64,000 bases of DNA from Westiellopsis prolifica IICB1 (GCF_004323185.1 NZ_NAPS01000001.1:1607358-1671357), one strand, 5' to 3'; counted from the stretch's first letter, positions 19,208 through 28,340 are shown. Numbers and translations: made by a program. Notes: a model not told the origin generated them from the sequence alone.

Positions 19208-20374
19208 TTACAACCGAGTAATTACTGATTTTAAACTAGATGCCATCGCCTCTAGACTATATTTTTCTATGCACCTTTCCCTAGCTCTTTTTCCACGTTC
19301 ATTTGCTGCATCCAAATCTTTAAATATCAATTGAATTTGCTCGGCGATTTCTTCAGGAGAATCTGGTTTTGCTAAATATCCTGTATCCCCTAAAATATCA
19401 GGAATATCTCCTACCTTTGTTGATAATACAGGTTTAGCCATCGCCATTCCATCTGTTAGTTTCAGAGGGAATTGAGCGCGAGTTTCTGGGGTGTCTCGTT
19501 GGGGAACAACAACAATATGAGCAGCAGCTACTACATCCGCTATTAAATCAGCTGAAAAGTTGGGTAATTTAATTATCCAATGTCCCCATTTTTCTTGAAG
19601 TTGACGATCATAATCATCGTAAGGACTACCACCAACAATAACTAGTCTGAAATTTGGCTGATTAATTTTTTCTAGTGCGATGAAAATATCTTCTAAACCT
19701 TTATAAGGTCTTGGCGCACCGGGAAACATCAAGATTTTATATTCCGATAAACCATAACGCATTCTACTAGCATTACTGTCATATCGAGATGGATCAAATA
19801 AATAGGTATCTTTGCCATTGGGAACAAATATACCTCCAAAGCGTTGCTGTAAAAATTGATTATGTACAGTCACAGCATCAGCCTGATGAATCAAACTTTC
19901 CATCCATTTCAAATACAAAGGATGATATGGTGATCTTAAAGCACCATTTGATTGAATTACATCTCTAGCTAATTGTTTGAAGCTGGGACGATAACGCCAA
20001 TCATCGCCACCGTACCAACTCATTTCCCAATCATCAATATCTACAATTACAGGACGATGAGTATATAGTTTTTTTATTAGCGCAACTCCAAAACTCGCTG
20101 GTTGAGGTTTAATTGCATAAATAATATCTCCATCAATACGTTTTAATATTTGACCTATTGATTTAAAAAAATCTGGATAATTTTTACCTTCTACAGTATA
20201 GACTTTGGTATCAGCAGGAATAGCTGCATATAACTCTTTGCCAAATAGAAAACCTAAAATTTCTACTTCAAATCCTAATTGAAGTAATGATTTTTGTAGT
20301 AATGATGCTCGAATATAACCATCATTGGTTGATAAATTCCAAACTAGTATTGATATTTTTGATTTTTTTTTCAT
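19208..20374 (-). CDS. GT4-family glycosyltransferase
   Basis: A 388-residue GT-B glycosyltransferase. The N-terminal strand is KISILVWNLSTNDGYIRASL. The donor domain begins ILMFPGAPRPYKGLEDIFIA, and the conserved C-terminal segment FPLKLTDGMAMAKPVLSTKVGDIPDIL carries the nucleotide-sugar contacts of GT4 enzymes. The start is the ATG at 20374, 6 bp after the stop of the upstream GT-A gene, so the two are co-transcribed. A 193-bp gap separates it from the ABC exporter, leaving room for a second promoter. No membrane segment. Donor unknown. Confidence 0.9.
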   Translation of the reverse strand: MKKKSKISILVWNLSTNDGYIRASLLQKSLLQLGFEVEILGFLFGKELYAAIPADTKVYTVEGKNYPDFFKSIGQILKRIDGDIIYAIKPQPASFGVALIKKLYTHRPVIVDIDDWEMSWYGGDDWRYRPSFKQLARDVIQSNGALRSPYHPLYLKWMESLIHQADAVTVHNQFLQQRFGGIFVPNGKDTYLFDPSRYDSNASRMRYGLSEYKILMFPGAPRPYKGLEDIFIALEKINQPNFRLVIVGGSPYDDYDRQLQEKWGHWIIKLPNFSADLIADVVAAAHIVVVPQRDTPETRAQFPLKLTDGMAMAKPVLSTKVGDIPDILGDTGYLAKPDSPEEIAEQIQLIFKDLDAANERGKRARERCIEKYSLEAMASSLKSVITRL

Positions 20375-20380
20375 AAATAT

Positions 20381-21223
20381 TCATTTTCCACGCCAAGGAT
20401 TAGTAACTTGATTAGGAATAACAAATTGAGCAAATTTATCAAATACTTTTGTATATACTGAACTAGTAAGATTTTTAGCGTACTGAGGTCTATAGGCGTA
20501 TGTACAGTGAAGTACTTTAATATCTTCTTCAATTTGATAGCAGTCTTTCCACTTACTTAAATAGTTGTACGTAGGTGGTAATACCTTAATTTTAGGACGC
20601 ACAGTTTCAATAGCAGCTGCAAAAGCTCCCTGATCTCTTAATAAAAGCTGATCTTGATGATTTTGAATAATTTCAAAATACTTTCTAAATTCCGCAAAAA
20701 AGTTTTGGACTATTTCATTTTTACGAAAAGCGATCAAACCACTATTGTACTGAACACTATTTTCTTGCAGTGGTAGACCTATAGATTGTAATATTTGCAA
20801 AACCTTGGGTAAATTTTCTTGCTGATTACCTCTGAGTAAATTTGTAGCTTTGGCAATAGCAGGTTGAACATCTTCTGTTAACAACAAATCAAATTGTTCC
20901 AAATATTCAAATACATCATTAATATTAGTCAGCAAACAAATATCTGAATCTAAGAAAATAGTTTGATCAAATTCAGATAATGAATATAAAGAAATTTTTG
21001 CTAGTCGCGATGCTAAAACGGGATTTTTATTGCTTGGAGCTGCCTTTAAAATTACATTTTTAAAAGCTGTGAGTAAAGGATAGAAAATTTGCGGGACGCG
21101 GTCAACAAGAATAATTATTGGTTCTTGATGAAATTTTCTAATAGCAGCTAAAAAATGAATGCAGTCTTGTAATGAGTATAGACCTGTTAAAATCGTAATA
21201 AATCCTCTTGTTTTATTTACCAT
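20381..21223 (-). CDS. GT8-like glycosyltransferase, paralogue 3
   Basis: A GT-A type protein with a DxD motif in TIFLDSDICLLTN, an NSGLIAFRK segment and a VLHCTYAYRPQ end. These match the order seen in the other two GT8-like genes of the cluster, but sequence similarity is low. The frame is open from a TTG at 21268; the first ATG at 21223 (MVNKTRGFITILTGLYSLQD) places the start right before the first Rossmann strand, so I use it. No strong ribosome-binding site is visible. It is the first gene of the minus-strand glycan cluster, so the cluster promoter should lie upstream, in or near the palindromic repeat at 21318-21375. Confidence 0.8.
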   Translation of the reverse strand: MVNKTRGFITILTGLYSLQDCIHFLAAIRKFHQEPIIILVDRVPQIFYPLLTAFKNVILKAAPSNKNPVLASRLAKISLYSLSEFDQTIFLDSDICLLTNINDVFEYLEQFDLLLTEDVQPAIAKATNLLRGNQQENLPKVLQILQSIGLPLQENSVQYNSGLIAFRKNEIVQNFFAEFRKYFEIIQNHQDQLLLRDQGAFAAAIETVRPKIKVLPPTYNYLSKWKDCYQIEEDIKVLHCTYAYRPQYAKNLTSSVYTKVFDKFAQFVIPNQVTNPWRGK

Positions 21224-21317
21224 TATTTTATTAATACAGTATCTTGATTCAGGGTTAATTATGCCCAAGGTTATTCAATACTTCTTGGGTAAGACAAATC
21301 TATTGATATTGAAACCC

Positions 21318-21375
21318 TGTAGAGACGCGATATATCGCGTCTCTACATGCCCAAAATTATGACGAAAAATCCTTA
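21318..21375. repeat. Dispersed palindromic repeat, inverted orientation
   Basis: A perfect 30-bp palindrome (half TGTAGAGACGCGATA) occupies 21318-21347. It is followed by ATTATGACGAAAAAT, the complement of the TTTTTCGTCATAAT block found at 4348-4402 and 12434-12450. It lies in the upstream region of the glycan cluster, where it could influence transcription. Confidence 0.8.
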
Positions 21376-21445
21376 AACAATCACAATTGCATGGTTATTT
21401 AATTCTTGTCTAGTCAGCAAAGAATGAAATAATCTTACGTATTAG

Positions 21446-21670
21446 CTACCAATGAACTAATTTCAAACGCCCTGTTTGTATATAGTCAAAAATACGATTT
21501 ATTTGGCGGCGTCCTCTTTCATCGATTTTACCGTTTGTAAATACATGAGATGTGAGTAATGCATGATCTTGAGGACTCATCTCTCCTGTTGTAATAATCC
21601 GATTGACAATTGCTTCCACTGTTAATTCAGATTTATTTTGAAGAGTTTGGTAGATGGAATTGTGATTCAT
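21446..21670 (-). CDS. Small conserved cyanobacterial protein
   Basis: A 74-residue soluble protein, mostly helical. It contains LTVEAIVNRIITTGEMSPQD near residues 16-35 and RRQINRIFDYIQTGRLKLV at the end. Small proteins of this type recur in cyanobacteria, but I know of no assigned function. The ATG at 21670 is clear. The basic C-terminal helix and the lack of membrane segments suggest a regulator or adaptor, without proof. It sits alone upstream of the glycan cluster with about 390 bp of non-coding DNA behind it. Confidence 0.75.
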   Translation of the reverse strand: MNHNSIYQTLQNKSELTVEAIVNRIITTGEMSPQDHALLTSHVFTNGKIDERGRRQINRIFDYIQTGRLKLVHW

Positions 21671-22063
21671 TTTTTTGTGGCAGATGCAAAATTATTTAAA
21701 TTTTTGCTCTATTTTTAATCAATTGAAGACAGTCATTAATCTCATAGCAAACTATGAATATTAATAGATAAAAGCAAATATTGATTCTGCTTGAGCAAAA
21801 ATATTTTTATGTTTTGACTACGCAAAACAACCAAGATAAATTTAACTTTTTCTTTGGTTTTCTACCCTGAGAAATTCTACTGATAAATTGATCTATTGTT
21901 TCTATTGAAAAAACTAAATACCGTAAAATTACGGTTGTTGATTTCCGTTTTTTAAAGATTATTCGGGCTATAATGACAGAAATCTTAATACTTTATATAG
22001 CTTGTGCTGTTCGCCTCAAGCTTTTGTTAGGTATAGGATCGAAGCGTGAAGGAAGCAAAGTTA
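21671..22063. other. Divergent promoter region between small gene and gloB
   Basis: No coding frame is visible. A small inverted repeat (ACCGTAA/TTACGGT) lies at 21920-21935. A consensus -10 hexamer TATAAT lies at 21969-21974, about 90 bp before gloB, without a good -35 at the right spacing. Confidence 0.4.
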
Positions 22064-22837
22064 ATGGAAGTAATCCGGGTAGAAGCACTTTCAGATAATT
22101 ACATCTTTCTGTTGTGCGATCGCCAACAAAATATCGCCGCTGTTGTCGATCCCGCCGAAGCAAAACCAGTTTTAACAAAACTTCATGAACTACAAGTAGA
22201 ACTCGTAGCAATTTTTAATACACACCATCATTTAGATCACATCGGTGGTAATCAAGAATTGCTACAAAAATTTCCACAAATAAAAATATATGGTGGAATA
22301 GAGGACCGGGGTAGAATTCCTGGTCAACAAATATTTTTGCACCCAGGCGATCGCGTCCAGTTTGCAGACAGAATCGGCGAAGTGATCTTTGTACCCGGAC
22401 ATACCCGCGCTCACATCGCCTATTATTTTCCTCCCCAGAATGCAGACGAAATCGGAGAATTATTTTGTGGCGATACTCTATTTGCGGGTGGATGTGGTCG
22501 CTTATTTGAAGGTACACCCACACAGATGGTAGACTCGCTGAGTCAATTACGTTCTTTACCTAATTCTACGCGGGTGTGGTGCGCCCACGAATACACCTTA
22601 AAAAATTTACAATTTGCTCTGACTGTAGACAGTAATAACCCTGATTTACAAACTCGTTACGAACAAGTGAAAACCTACCGCAGCAGAGGAGAACCAACAG
22701 TTCCTTCACTCTTAGGAGTTGAAAAGCTGACAAATCCCTTTTTGCGTTGGGAACAGCCAGCATTACAATCAGCAGTTAACAGCCATGATCCGATACAAAC
22801 CTTTGCACGTCTACGGGGAATGAAAGATAGATTTTAG
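22064..22837 (+). CDS. gloB: Hydroxyacylglutathione hydrolase (glyoxalase II)
   Basis: GloB hydrolyses S-lactoylglutathione to lactate and glutathione, completing methylglyoxal detoxification in the cytosol. The metallo-beta-lactamase metal site [10 protein letters not shown] supplies His54, His56, Asp58 and His59. Further metal ligands occur in [12 protein letters not shown] and [18 protein letters not shown], and the C-terminal substrate-binding region contains NPFLRW. The frame opens at a GTG at 22046, but the ATG at 22064 gives [15 protein letters not shown], the usual start and the usual 257-residue length, with GAAGGAAG upstream. A single gene with its own promoter region. Confidence 0.94.
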   Translation: MEVIRVEALSDNYIFLLCDRQQNIAAVVDPAEAKPVLTKLHELQVELVAIFNTHHHLDHIGGNQELLQKFPQIKIYGGIEDRGRIPGQQIFLHPGDRVQFADRIGEVIFVPGHTRAHIAYYFPPQNADEIGELFCGDTLFAGGCGRLFEGTPTQMVDSLSQLRSLPNSTRVWCAHEYTLKNLQFALTVDSNNPDLQTRYEQVKTYRSRGEPTVPSLLGVEKLTNPFLRWEQPALQSAVNSHDPIQTFARLRGMKDRF

Positions 22838-22976
22838 TACAGATGCGATAAATCGCGTCTGTACAATGGTCATTAGTCAGGGAAGAGGTCAAACGAGAAC
22901 TTGTCAAACTCGCGTTTAATTAATACTGAATGACAAACGACAAATGACAAACGACCAATGACAAATGACAAATGAC
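22836..22976. repeat. Palindromic repeat plus heptamer tandem repeats
   Basis: A GTACAGATGCGAT...TCGCGTCTGTAC palindrome (one mismatch) spans 22836-22866 and overlaps the last bases of gloB. It is followed by ACAAATG/ACAAACG heptamers between about 22930 and 22976. Non-coding. Confidence 0.75.
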
Positions 22977-23144
22977 TTTTTCACAGTTATGGGTTGCGAT
23001 CGCACCCTGCATTTCGCTAGGATCTGTAGGCTTATTGGCTATAAGCAAAAGCTTATTGGGGATCAAGCTACACATTTGTGAACTATCTTGCTCAAACCCC
23101 AAGAGATTGAGATTTTAAAGGCAACAACAGAAAAAAGAAAAACA

Positions 23145-23603
23145 ATGGCGAAACGCGTACAGTTAGTTTTAACTCAAGATGTCAGCAAGTTGGGTAAATC
23201 CGGCGATTTAGTAGAGGTAGCTCCCGGCTATGCTCGTAATTATTTACTTCCTAAAAGTATGGCAACTTTTGCCACTCCTGGTATTCTCAAACAAGTAGAA
23301 CGCCGTCGGGAAGTGGAACGCCAACGACAATTAGAACTGAAGCAACAAGCACAAGAGCAAAAAGCAACATTAGAAAACGCTGGTAGCTTCAGTATCGCCA
23401 AACAAGCTGGTGAAAAAGAAGCTATTTTTGGTACTGTCACCAGCCAAGATGTAGCTGATGTTATCCAACAAACCACCGGCTTAGAAGTGGATCGCCGTGG
23501 TATTTCTATACCTGATATTAGCAGGTTGGGTACTTACGAAGCAGAAATTAAGCTACACACTGAAGTCACAGCAAAAGTTAACATTCAAGTTGTAGCTAAC
23601 TAA
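23145..23603 (+). CDS. rplI: 50S ribosomal protein L9
   Basis: L9 binds 23S rRNA at the base of the L1 stalk and stabilises ribosome structure. The 152-residue protein has the N-terminal domain with [20 protein letters not shown], a long connecting helix (about 50-80, rich in Glu/Arg/Gln) and a C-terminal domain with [20 protein letters not shown]. The frame extends upstream to a TTG at 23088, but the ATG at 23145 ([13 protein letters not shown]) is the standard start. It is followed by dnaB 170 bp downstream, a neighbourhood common in cyanobacteria. Confidence 0.97.
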   Translation: MAKRVQLVLTQDVSKLGKSGDLVEVAPGYARNYLLPKSMATFATPGILKQVERRREVERQRQLELKQQAQEQKATLENAGSFSIAKQAGEKEAIFGTVTSQDVADVIQQTTGLEVDRRGISIPDISRLGTYEAEIKLHTEVTAKVNIQVVAN

Positions 23604-23611
23604 CATCAGTG

Positions 23612-23700
23612 GACAATTATCAGTTATCAGTTATCAGTTATCGCTGGTAACTGCGAAATATATTTTTTGCTGTGAAGACGTTGCATTGCAACGTCTTTGT
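23612..23700. repeat. Heptamer repeat and palindrome between rplI and dnaB
   Basis: AGTTATC is repeated three to four times at about 23617-23641. A GACGTTGCATTGCAACGTC palindrome follows near 23676-23695, a relative of the GACGCGA/TCGCGTC family. A hairpin here could affect rplI-dnaB read-through. Confidence 0.7.
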
Positions 23701-23773
23701 GCATTCAACAGGTCAAAAATTTTTGGACTATAAGAGAATATAGTCACATTAATCTAATATCTAAAAATTTTAT

Positions 23774-25126
23774 ATGTCTGAAGAACTAAATTTTCAAGCA
23801 ATAGGTAGCGATCGCTTACCTCCGCAAAATATTGAGGTAGAAGAAGCGATATTGGGAGGAATTTTGCTCGACCCGGAAGCAATTAGTCGGGTGAGCGATC
23901 GCTTAGTTGCAGATTCTTTTTATATTAACGCCCATAAAGATATCTATAAAGCTGCTGTCGTTCTGCATAGTCAAGGTAAACCAACAGATTTATTGTCAGT
24001 AACCAGTTGGTTAGCTGATAATGACTTATTGCATCGTGTGGGTGGTAGAAATAAATTAGCTTCCTTAGTTGATCGTACAGTTTCAGCTATTAATATTGAC
24101 GCCTTAGCCTCATTGGTGATGGAAAAATATATGCGGCGTCAATTAATCAAAGCTGGTAATGAAATTGTGCAATTAGGTTATCAAACAGAAAGCGAATTAC
24201 CAGTAATTCTCGATCAAGCAGAACAAAAAATATTCGCCGTTACTCAAGAACGTCCCCAGTCTGGTTTAGTTCACATTTCTGATAGTTTGGTTAATGCTTT
24301 TGAAGAAATAGAAACTCGTCATCAAGGTGTTTCATTACCAGGTATTCCCTGTGGATTTTATGATTTAGACGCCATGACTAGCGGCTTTCAGCGTTCTGAT
24401 TTAATCATTGTTGCTGGGAGACCGTCAATGGGAAAAACGGCCTTCTGCTTGAACCTTGGTTATAATGTCGCTGCTTTATATAAACTACCAGTTGCGATTT
24501 TTAGTTTAGAAATGTCTAAAGAACAATTGGTACAGCGATTAATCGCGAGTGAAGCAGAAATAGAATCTGGTTATTTGCGGAGTGGACGCATCAGTCAAGC
24601 TCAATGGGAACCTTTAAGTCGTGCAATTGGCCTGCTTTCAGAAATGCCAATTTTTATTGATGATACGCCGAATATTACAGTTACAGAAATGCGTTCTCAA
24701 GCGCGACGTTTGCAAGCCGAAGTTGGTTCAGATTTAGGATTAATTATTATAGATTACTTGCAATTAATGGAAGGAGGAGGTGACAATCGTGTGCAAGAAT
24801 TATCGAGAATTACTCGTAGTATTAAAGGTTTAGCTCGTGAGTTATCAGTTCCAGTCATCGCTTTATCTCAGTTGAGTCGAGGAGTAGAAGCGCGGACAAA
24901 TAAACGCCCCATGATGTCTGATTTGAGAGAAAGCGGATCGATTGAACAAGACGCAGATTTAGTAATCATGTTGTACAGAGATGAATATTATAACCCCGAC
25001 ACTCCTGATCGAGGTATTGCAGAAGTTAATATTACCAAACATCGAAATGGCCCAACTGGAACGATCAAACTTTTATTTGATCCACAATTTACGAAGTTCA
25101 AAAATTTAGCTAAACCAAATTATTAA
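23774..25126 (+). CDS. dnaB: Replicative DNA helicase DnaB
   Basis: DnaB is the hexameric 5'-3' helicase that unwinds DNA at the replication fork. The N-terminal domain (about 15-120) starts with LPPQNIEVEEAILGGILLD. The RecA-like ATPase has Walker A GRPSMGKT (215-222), the LEMSKEQLVQRL helix, the Walker B strand LGLIIIDYLQLM and an arginine-finger region near QLSRGVEARTNKRP. At 450 residues it is normal and contains no intein, unlike several cyanobacterial DnaB genes. The start is the ATG at 23774. It follows rplI on the same strand. Confidence 0.97.
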   Translation: MSEELNFQAIGSDRLPPQNIEVEEAILGGILLDPEAISRVSDRLVADSFYINAHKDIYKAAVVLHSQGKPTDLLSVTSWLADNDLLHRVGGRNKLASLVDRTVSAINIDALASLVMEKYMRRQLIKAGNEIVQLGYQTESELPVILDQAEQKIFAVTQERPQSGLVHISDSLVNAFEEIETRHQGVSLPGIPCGFYDLDAMTSGFQRSDLIIVAGRPSMGKTAFCLNLGYNVAALYKLPVAIFSLEMSKEQLVQRLIASEAEIESGYLRSGRISQAQWEPLSRAIGLLSEMPIFIDDTPNITVTEMRSQARRLQAEVGSDLGLIIIDYLQLMEGGGDNRVQELSRITRSIKGLARELSVPVIALSQLSRGVEARTNKRPMMSDLRESGSIEQDADLVIMLYRDEYYNPDTPDRGIAEVNITKHRNGPTGTIKLLFDPQFTKFKNLAKPNY

Positions 25127-25136
25127 TTGTTAGTGG

Positions 25137-25346
25137 TTAATTTAATAAAGATCGAATACGTATAGTTCTTTGAGTGCTTTGATTAAGTTCAAGCGTAGAC
25201 CATGTTATGAAATCACTAAGTACAAACTGTAAAGCTTCACAAACTCTAGTTTCTATAAAGGCTGGTAGTTCTTGACAATCAGAAATTACATAGAAAATCA
25301 AAGCAGTACTACAGTATGTAATGTACTCTGTACTGAGGAAATAGTG
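25137..25346 (-). pseudogene. Coding-like open frame without a start codon
   Basis: A 69-codon frame with no stop ends at TAA (25137-25139) and reads like protein, for example DCQELPAFIETRVCEALQFV near its middle. It has no ATG or well-placed GTG, and an in-frame TAG at 25347-25349 closes it upstream. The adjacent frame also looks coding just upstream, so a frameshifted gene remnant is the simplest reading. I do not recognise the family. It lies between dnaB and the FKBP gene. Confidence 0.3.
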
Positions 25347-25458
25347 CTACTTTGATAGAAATAGCGGGCAAGGTAAATAGCGTTGATATTTCTCAAATCT
25401 TATTGGTGGTTAGTGGTTAGTTGTTCGGTACTTAAAACCAACAACCAACCACCAACAA

Positions 25459-25995
25459 TTAACTAACTTTCAATAATTCCACATCAAAAATCAGGGTAGC
25501 GTTAGGAGGAATGACACCGCCAGCACCACGAGCGCCATAACCTAATTCAGGGGGAATGATTAACTGACGACGACCACCGACTTTCATAGTACTGAGTCCT
25601 TCATCCCAACCTTTGATCACTTGTCCTTGACCAATTTTAAATTTGAAAGGTTGGTTGCGATCGCGTGAACTATCAAATTTTTTACCGTTTTCCAGGGTAC
25701 CAGTGTAGTGAACTGTAACTGTTTGTCCTGGTTGAGGAGTCGCTCCACTCCCCTCTTCTAACTCAATGTACTTCAACCCAGAAGGGGTAGTAACGACGTT
25801 AGCATCAGAGTTAGCATCAGCCATAAAATCGCTCGCAATCAAAGTATTGTTCTCAATCATTGTAGTGGGTGCTGGTGTGTCGTCTTTGAGTTGGACAGCG
25901 ATCGCAGACTCTTGTTTCCCACCGCCAATTTGCGCTAGTACCAAAACCACGACACAGACCAGCATGAAACCCACGCTGAGTAAAATTGCTTTCAA
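25459..25995 (-). CDS. FKBP-type peptidyl-prolyl cis-trans isomerase, membrane-anchored
   Basis: This enzyme speeds proline isomerisation during protein folding. The C-terminal FKBP domain (about residues 70-178) contains [38 protein letters not shown] and [16 protein letters not shown], covering the active-site Tyr, Asp, Phe/Trp positions. An N-terminal hydrophobic segment (about 4-22) targets it to the membrane, so it probably acts in the periplasm or thylakoid lumen. The start is a TTG at 25995 with GGGAGG nine bases upstream; the first ATG (25965) would cut into the hydrophobic segment, so TTG is preferred. A single gene. Confidence 0.93.
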   Translation of the reverse strand: MKAILLSVGFMLVCVVVLVLAQIGGGKQESAIAVQLKDDTPAPTTMIENNTLIASDFMADANSDANVVTTPSGLKYIELEEGSGATPQPGQTVTVHYTGTLENGKKFDSSRDRNQPFKFKIGQGQVIKGWDEGLSTMKVGGRRQLIIPPELGYGARGAGGVIPPNATLIFDVELLKVS

Positions 25996-26173
25996 AATCA
26001 GCCCTCCCTACTTAGCCTGTTTGAAAATTTAGCATAATCAGTAGGATAAAACTCAATTTAAACCAGAAAGCATACCGAGAGGAAATTTTAGATTTTAGAT
26101 TTTGAAATTTAGATAAGTAGAACGATTTGAAAAAAACAAACTATGTGAATTAATGTAAAATTACTGGAATCTA

Positions 26174-26227
26174 GTTCGTAGTAAGGACTTTAGTCCTTAT
26201 TTGAGGACTAAAGTCCTCACTACAAAC
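26174..26227. mobile_element. Small inverted-repeat element (GTTCGTAGTAAGGAC family)
   Basis: The left arm is GTTCGTAGTAAGGACTTTAG and the right arm its near-complement ending CTCACTACAAAC. A second copy sits at 30000-30057. Non-coding, about 54 bp, foldable into one hairpin. Confidence 0.8.
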
Positions 26228-26312
26228 CTTTAATTATTTACGCTGTTCTACTTAGCCTATTTGCTAAATTCTTAATTTTTAATTGCACCATTAACCATTA
26301 GCAATTCAGCCT

Positions 26313-26636
26313 TTAGCGCCAGAGTTTATTTTCTAAATCTCGTATCTGACGCTCCAATCGGTCAATTCTACCTCGTAATTCATCCACTTCTGATTGACGC
26401 GCAACGCCCAAATCTTGCATCATATTTCGCATTTGCCGTTGCATGTTAACTTCCCAGTTACCTTGTTCAGATTTTAACTGGTCTACCATATCATCCATTA
26501 CTGCTTTAGCTTGATCAGGATCGAGTTTACCATCCTTGACTAACTGATCGCTGACTTGTTTCATTTTCTCTGCGACCAAGGATGTTGTACCAATACCAAG
26601 CATTAATAACTGCTGCATCCAGTTGTTGCTGTCCAT
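26313..26636 (-). CDS. Phasin-like (polyhydroxyalkanoate-associated, COG3937-type) protein
   Basis: This 107-residue all-helical protein starts MDSNNWMQQLLMLGIGTTSL and continues into long amphipathic helices with KLDPDQAKAVMDDMVDQL and a final coiled coil (DELRGRIDRLERQIRDLENK, about residues 84-103). The layout matches the COG3937 group annotated as phasin-like or polyhydroxyalkanoate-associated. Whether it coats PHA granules here is unknown; the coiled coil may simply mediate oligomerisation. The start is the ATG at 26636. A single gene. Confidence 0.82.
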   Translation of the reverse strand: MDSNNWMQQLLMLGIGTTSLVAEKMKQVSDQLVKDGKLDPDQAKAVMDDMVDQLKSEQGNWEVNMQRQMRNMMQDLGVARQSEVDELRGRIDRLERQIRDLENKLWR

Positions 26637-26772
26637 ACCTCATTCCTATTAATCTTTAATCTCACTAGAAACAAGAACCTTACTTTTGCATCTAGCCATT
26701 AACCAATGCTGCAAGGATAATTACTCTAGACTATAGCTCTATTCTGACAAACGTACATAGGGATTCAAAGGA

Positions 26773-27081
26773 GTGATTATCGAACTACTGCGGGTGAAAG
26801 TACCACCTGAACACCGAGAACAATACATCCAAAAGGACGCCGAAATTTGGACAGCAGCACTTGCTGGTTATCCTGGTTTCCTGGGGAAAGAAGTTTGGAT
26901 TAATCCCCATGACACAAGTGAGGTTATTTTAATAGTGCAATGGGCAACAAGGGAACAATGGAAAGCAATCTCTCAAGCTGAAATAGATGCTATTGATCAA
27001 AAATTTAATCAAGAATTAGGATTTCAGTCTCAAATAGTAGAGTTATCTGAGTATCAAGTGCGAAAATTCCCGCAGAATTAA
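26773..27081 (+). CDS. TIGR03792-type ABM-fold protein
   Basis: A 102-residue protein of the antibiotic-biosynthesis-monooxygenase (ferredoxin-like dimeric barrel) fold, in the cyanobacterial TIGR03792 type. The landmarks are KVPPEHREQYIQKDAEIWTA, AGYPGFLGKEVWINP and VQWATREQWKAI. No function is established for the family; the fold commonly binds small ligands or haem. The start is a GTG at 26773. Its AAAGGAG site runs directly into the start codon (AAAGGAGTG), an unusually tight arrangement, but family N-termini agree with this position and no ATG is available nearby. Confidence 0.85.
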   Translation: MIIELLRVKVPPEHREQYIQKDAEIWTAALAGYPGFLGKEVWINPHDTSEVILIVQWATREQWKAISQAEIDAIDQKFNQELGFQSQIVELSEYQVRKFPQN

Positions 27082-27132
27082 AGTTTTTTGCAATTGAGAG
27101 TTTGCAACGCTTTGGGGTTTATGATCCACAAA

Positions 27133-27274
27133 TAAACTTATATCTTGCACCTAGCCCGAAATTAAAATTTGGGCTGAAAGCTAAAGTCGGTTTTTAACCG
27201 ACTGGCTGAGGTTTTAACCCAGTTTAATGGGTTTAAGCTTTGAACTGGAAATTTATTTTTCGGCTGATTGCAAC
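27133..27274. mobile_element. MITE-like repeat, copy B (142 bp)
   Basis: It is the inverted partner of 6188-6330 and nearly the same length. It starts TAAACTTATATCTTGCACC and ends CGGCTGATTGCAAC. Internally it carries AGTCGGTT/AACCGACT arms. It lies just upstream of the methyltransferase gene and may carry or displace its promoter. Confidence 0.75.
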
Positions 27275-27304
27275 ACAAAGCAGACTATTTGAGCAACTTT
27301 ACTG

Positions 27305-28228
27305 ATGAACACGGCTGTAAATAATACTCCAAACTTTGCTTCGCACTTGGTAAATGGAATACTGGCAATTAAACCAGTGTACAACCTTGCCAAACACCAA
27401 GCCCGTCAAATGATGATTAAACGGGCAGAGAAAATTGGAGTACCTTGGAGAAAACAAGTACAGGTACTGCGATCGCACAATTGGGAAAGCGAACTAGCAA
27501 AAGTACAAAATCCCCAACTCAAATACCCAGAATACTACGTCACTTCATTTCACGCCTACGACAAAGGTAATCTCAGCTGGGATGCAGCTCTAGAAGTTGA
27601 AGTTGCTGCTTACGCAGTTCACGCTACCATCTGGGCTGGTGCAGGAGTACAAGGTGATAGCCAGCTACGTCAAAGTTACCATGATATCCTCAAGCAGCAA
27701 ATTCTCACCCCACCACAAGATATTCTCGACTTGGGGTGCAGTGTGGGTATGAGTACTTTTGCCTTACAAGACATGTACCCCCAAGCTCAAATCACTGGTG
27801 TAGACTTATCTCCTTACTTCTTAGCAGTTGCCAACTATCGATCGCAACAGCAGCAACGCCAAATCAATTGGGTTCACGCAGCTGCTGAATCAACAGGTTT
27901 TCCAGACTCTTGTTTTGATTTAATCTCCATTTTTTTGATGTGTCACGAATTACCCCAGTCACCAACTCGGCAAATTTTTGCTGAAGCAAGACGTTTGCTG
28001 CGCCCTGGTGGACATTTGACAATCATGGATATGAATCCCAAAGCTGAAGCTTATCAAAAAATGCCTCCCTATATTTTGACGCTGCTCAAAAGTACCGAGC
28101 CATATTTAGATGAATACTTCAGTTTGGATATTGAGCAAGCAATAGTAGAGGCGGGTTTCCAAACTCCTACGATTACTCGCAACAGTCCCCGTCATCGCAC
28201 TATTATTGCTCAGTTCCTTGGGGAGTAG
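27305..28228 (+). CDS. Class I SAM-dependent methyltransferase
   Basis: A 307-residue methyltransferase. Motif I is DILDLGCSVGMSTFAL (139-154), motif II ends at Asp167 in ITGVDLSPYF, and the post-motif LRPGGHLTIMDMNPKAEAY is a clear motif III region. The SAM-binding domain follows an N-terminal helical region of about 130 residues, which probably forms the substrate pocket. The substrate is not predictable. The ATG at 27305 follows a MITE-like element by 30 bp. A single gene in its strand context. Confidence 0.9.
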   Translation: MNTAVNNTPNFASHLVNGILAIKPVYNLAKHQARQMMIKRAEKIGVPWRKQVQVLRSHNWESELAKVQNPQLKYPEYYVTSFHAYDKGNLSWDAALEVEVAAYAVHATIWAGAGVQGDSQLRQSYHDILKQQILTPPQDILDLGCSVGMSTFALQDMYPQAQITGVDLSPYFLAVANYRSQQQQRQINWVHAAAESTGFPDSCFDLISIFLMCHELPQSPTRQIFAEARRLLRPGGHLTIMDMNPKAEAYQKMPPYILTLLKSTEPYLDEYFSLDIEQAIVEAGFQTPTITRNSPRHRTIIAQFLGE

Positions 28229-28320
28229 GGGTATACCACTACACGAGTCAAGATTGTTTTACTTGTGGGACACGAGTTAAAAAGTCGTTGTCTACTCGTA
28301 CCCACAAAGTTTTATAATAA

Positions 28321-28340
28321 ATGTACAGAAACACGTACAT
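28321..28340. promoter_or_regulatory. Probable YefM-type operator
   Basis: ATGTAC and GTACAT form an inverted repeat with an 8-bp spacer, ending 6 bp before the antitoxin start. It includes the hexamer TGTACA (28322-28327) and a one-mismatch CGTACA (28334-28339). TGTACA-type hexamers are the known core of the E. coli yefM-yoeB operator, so autoregulation by the antitoxin is likely. Confidence 0.6.

Noticed and set aside
21318..21347. Palindrome as a tyrosine-recombinase attachment site
   Set aside because: The same palindrome occurs at many other places and no integrase gene is present.
23774..25126. Intein in DnaB
   Set aside because: The protein is 450 residues with uninterrupted Walker A and arginine-finger regions; nothing is inserted.
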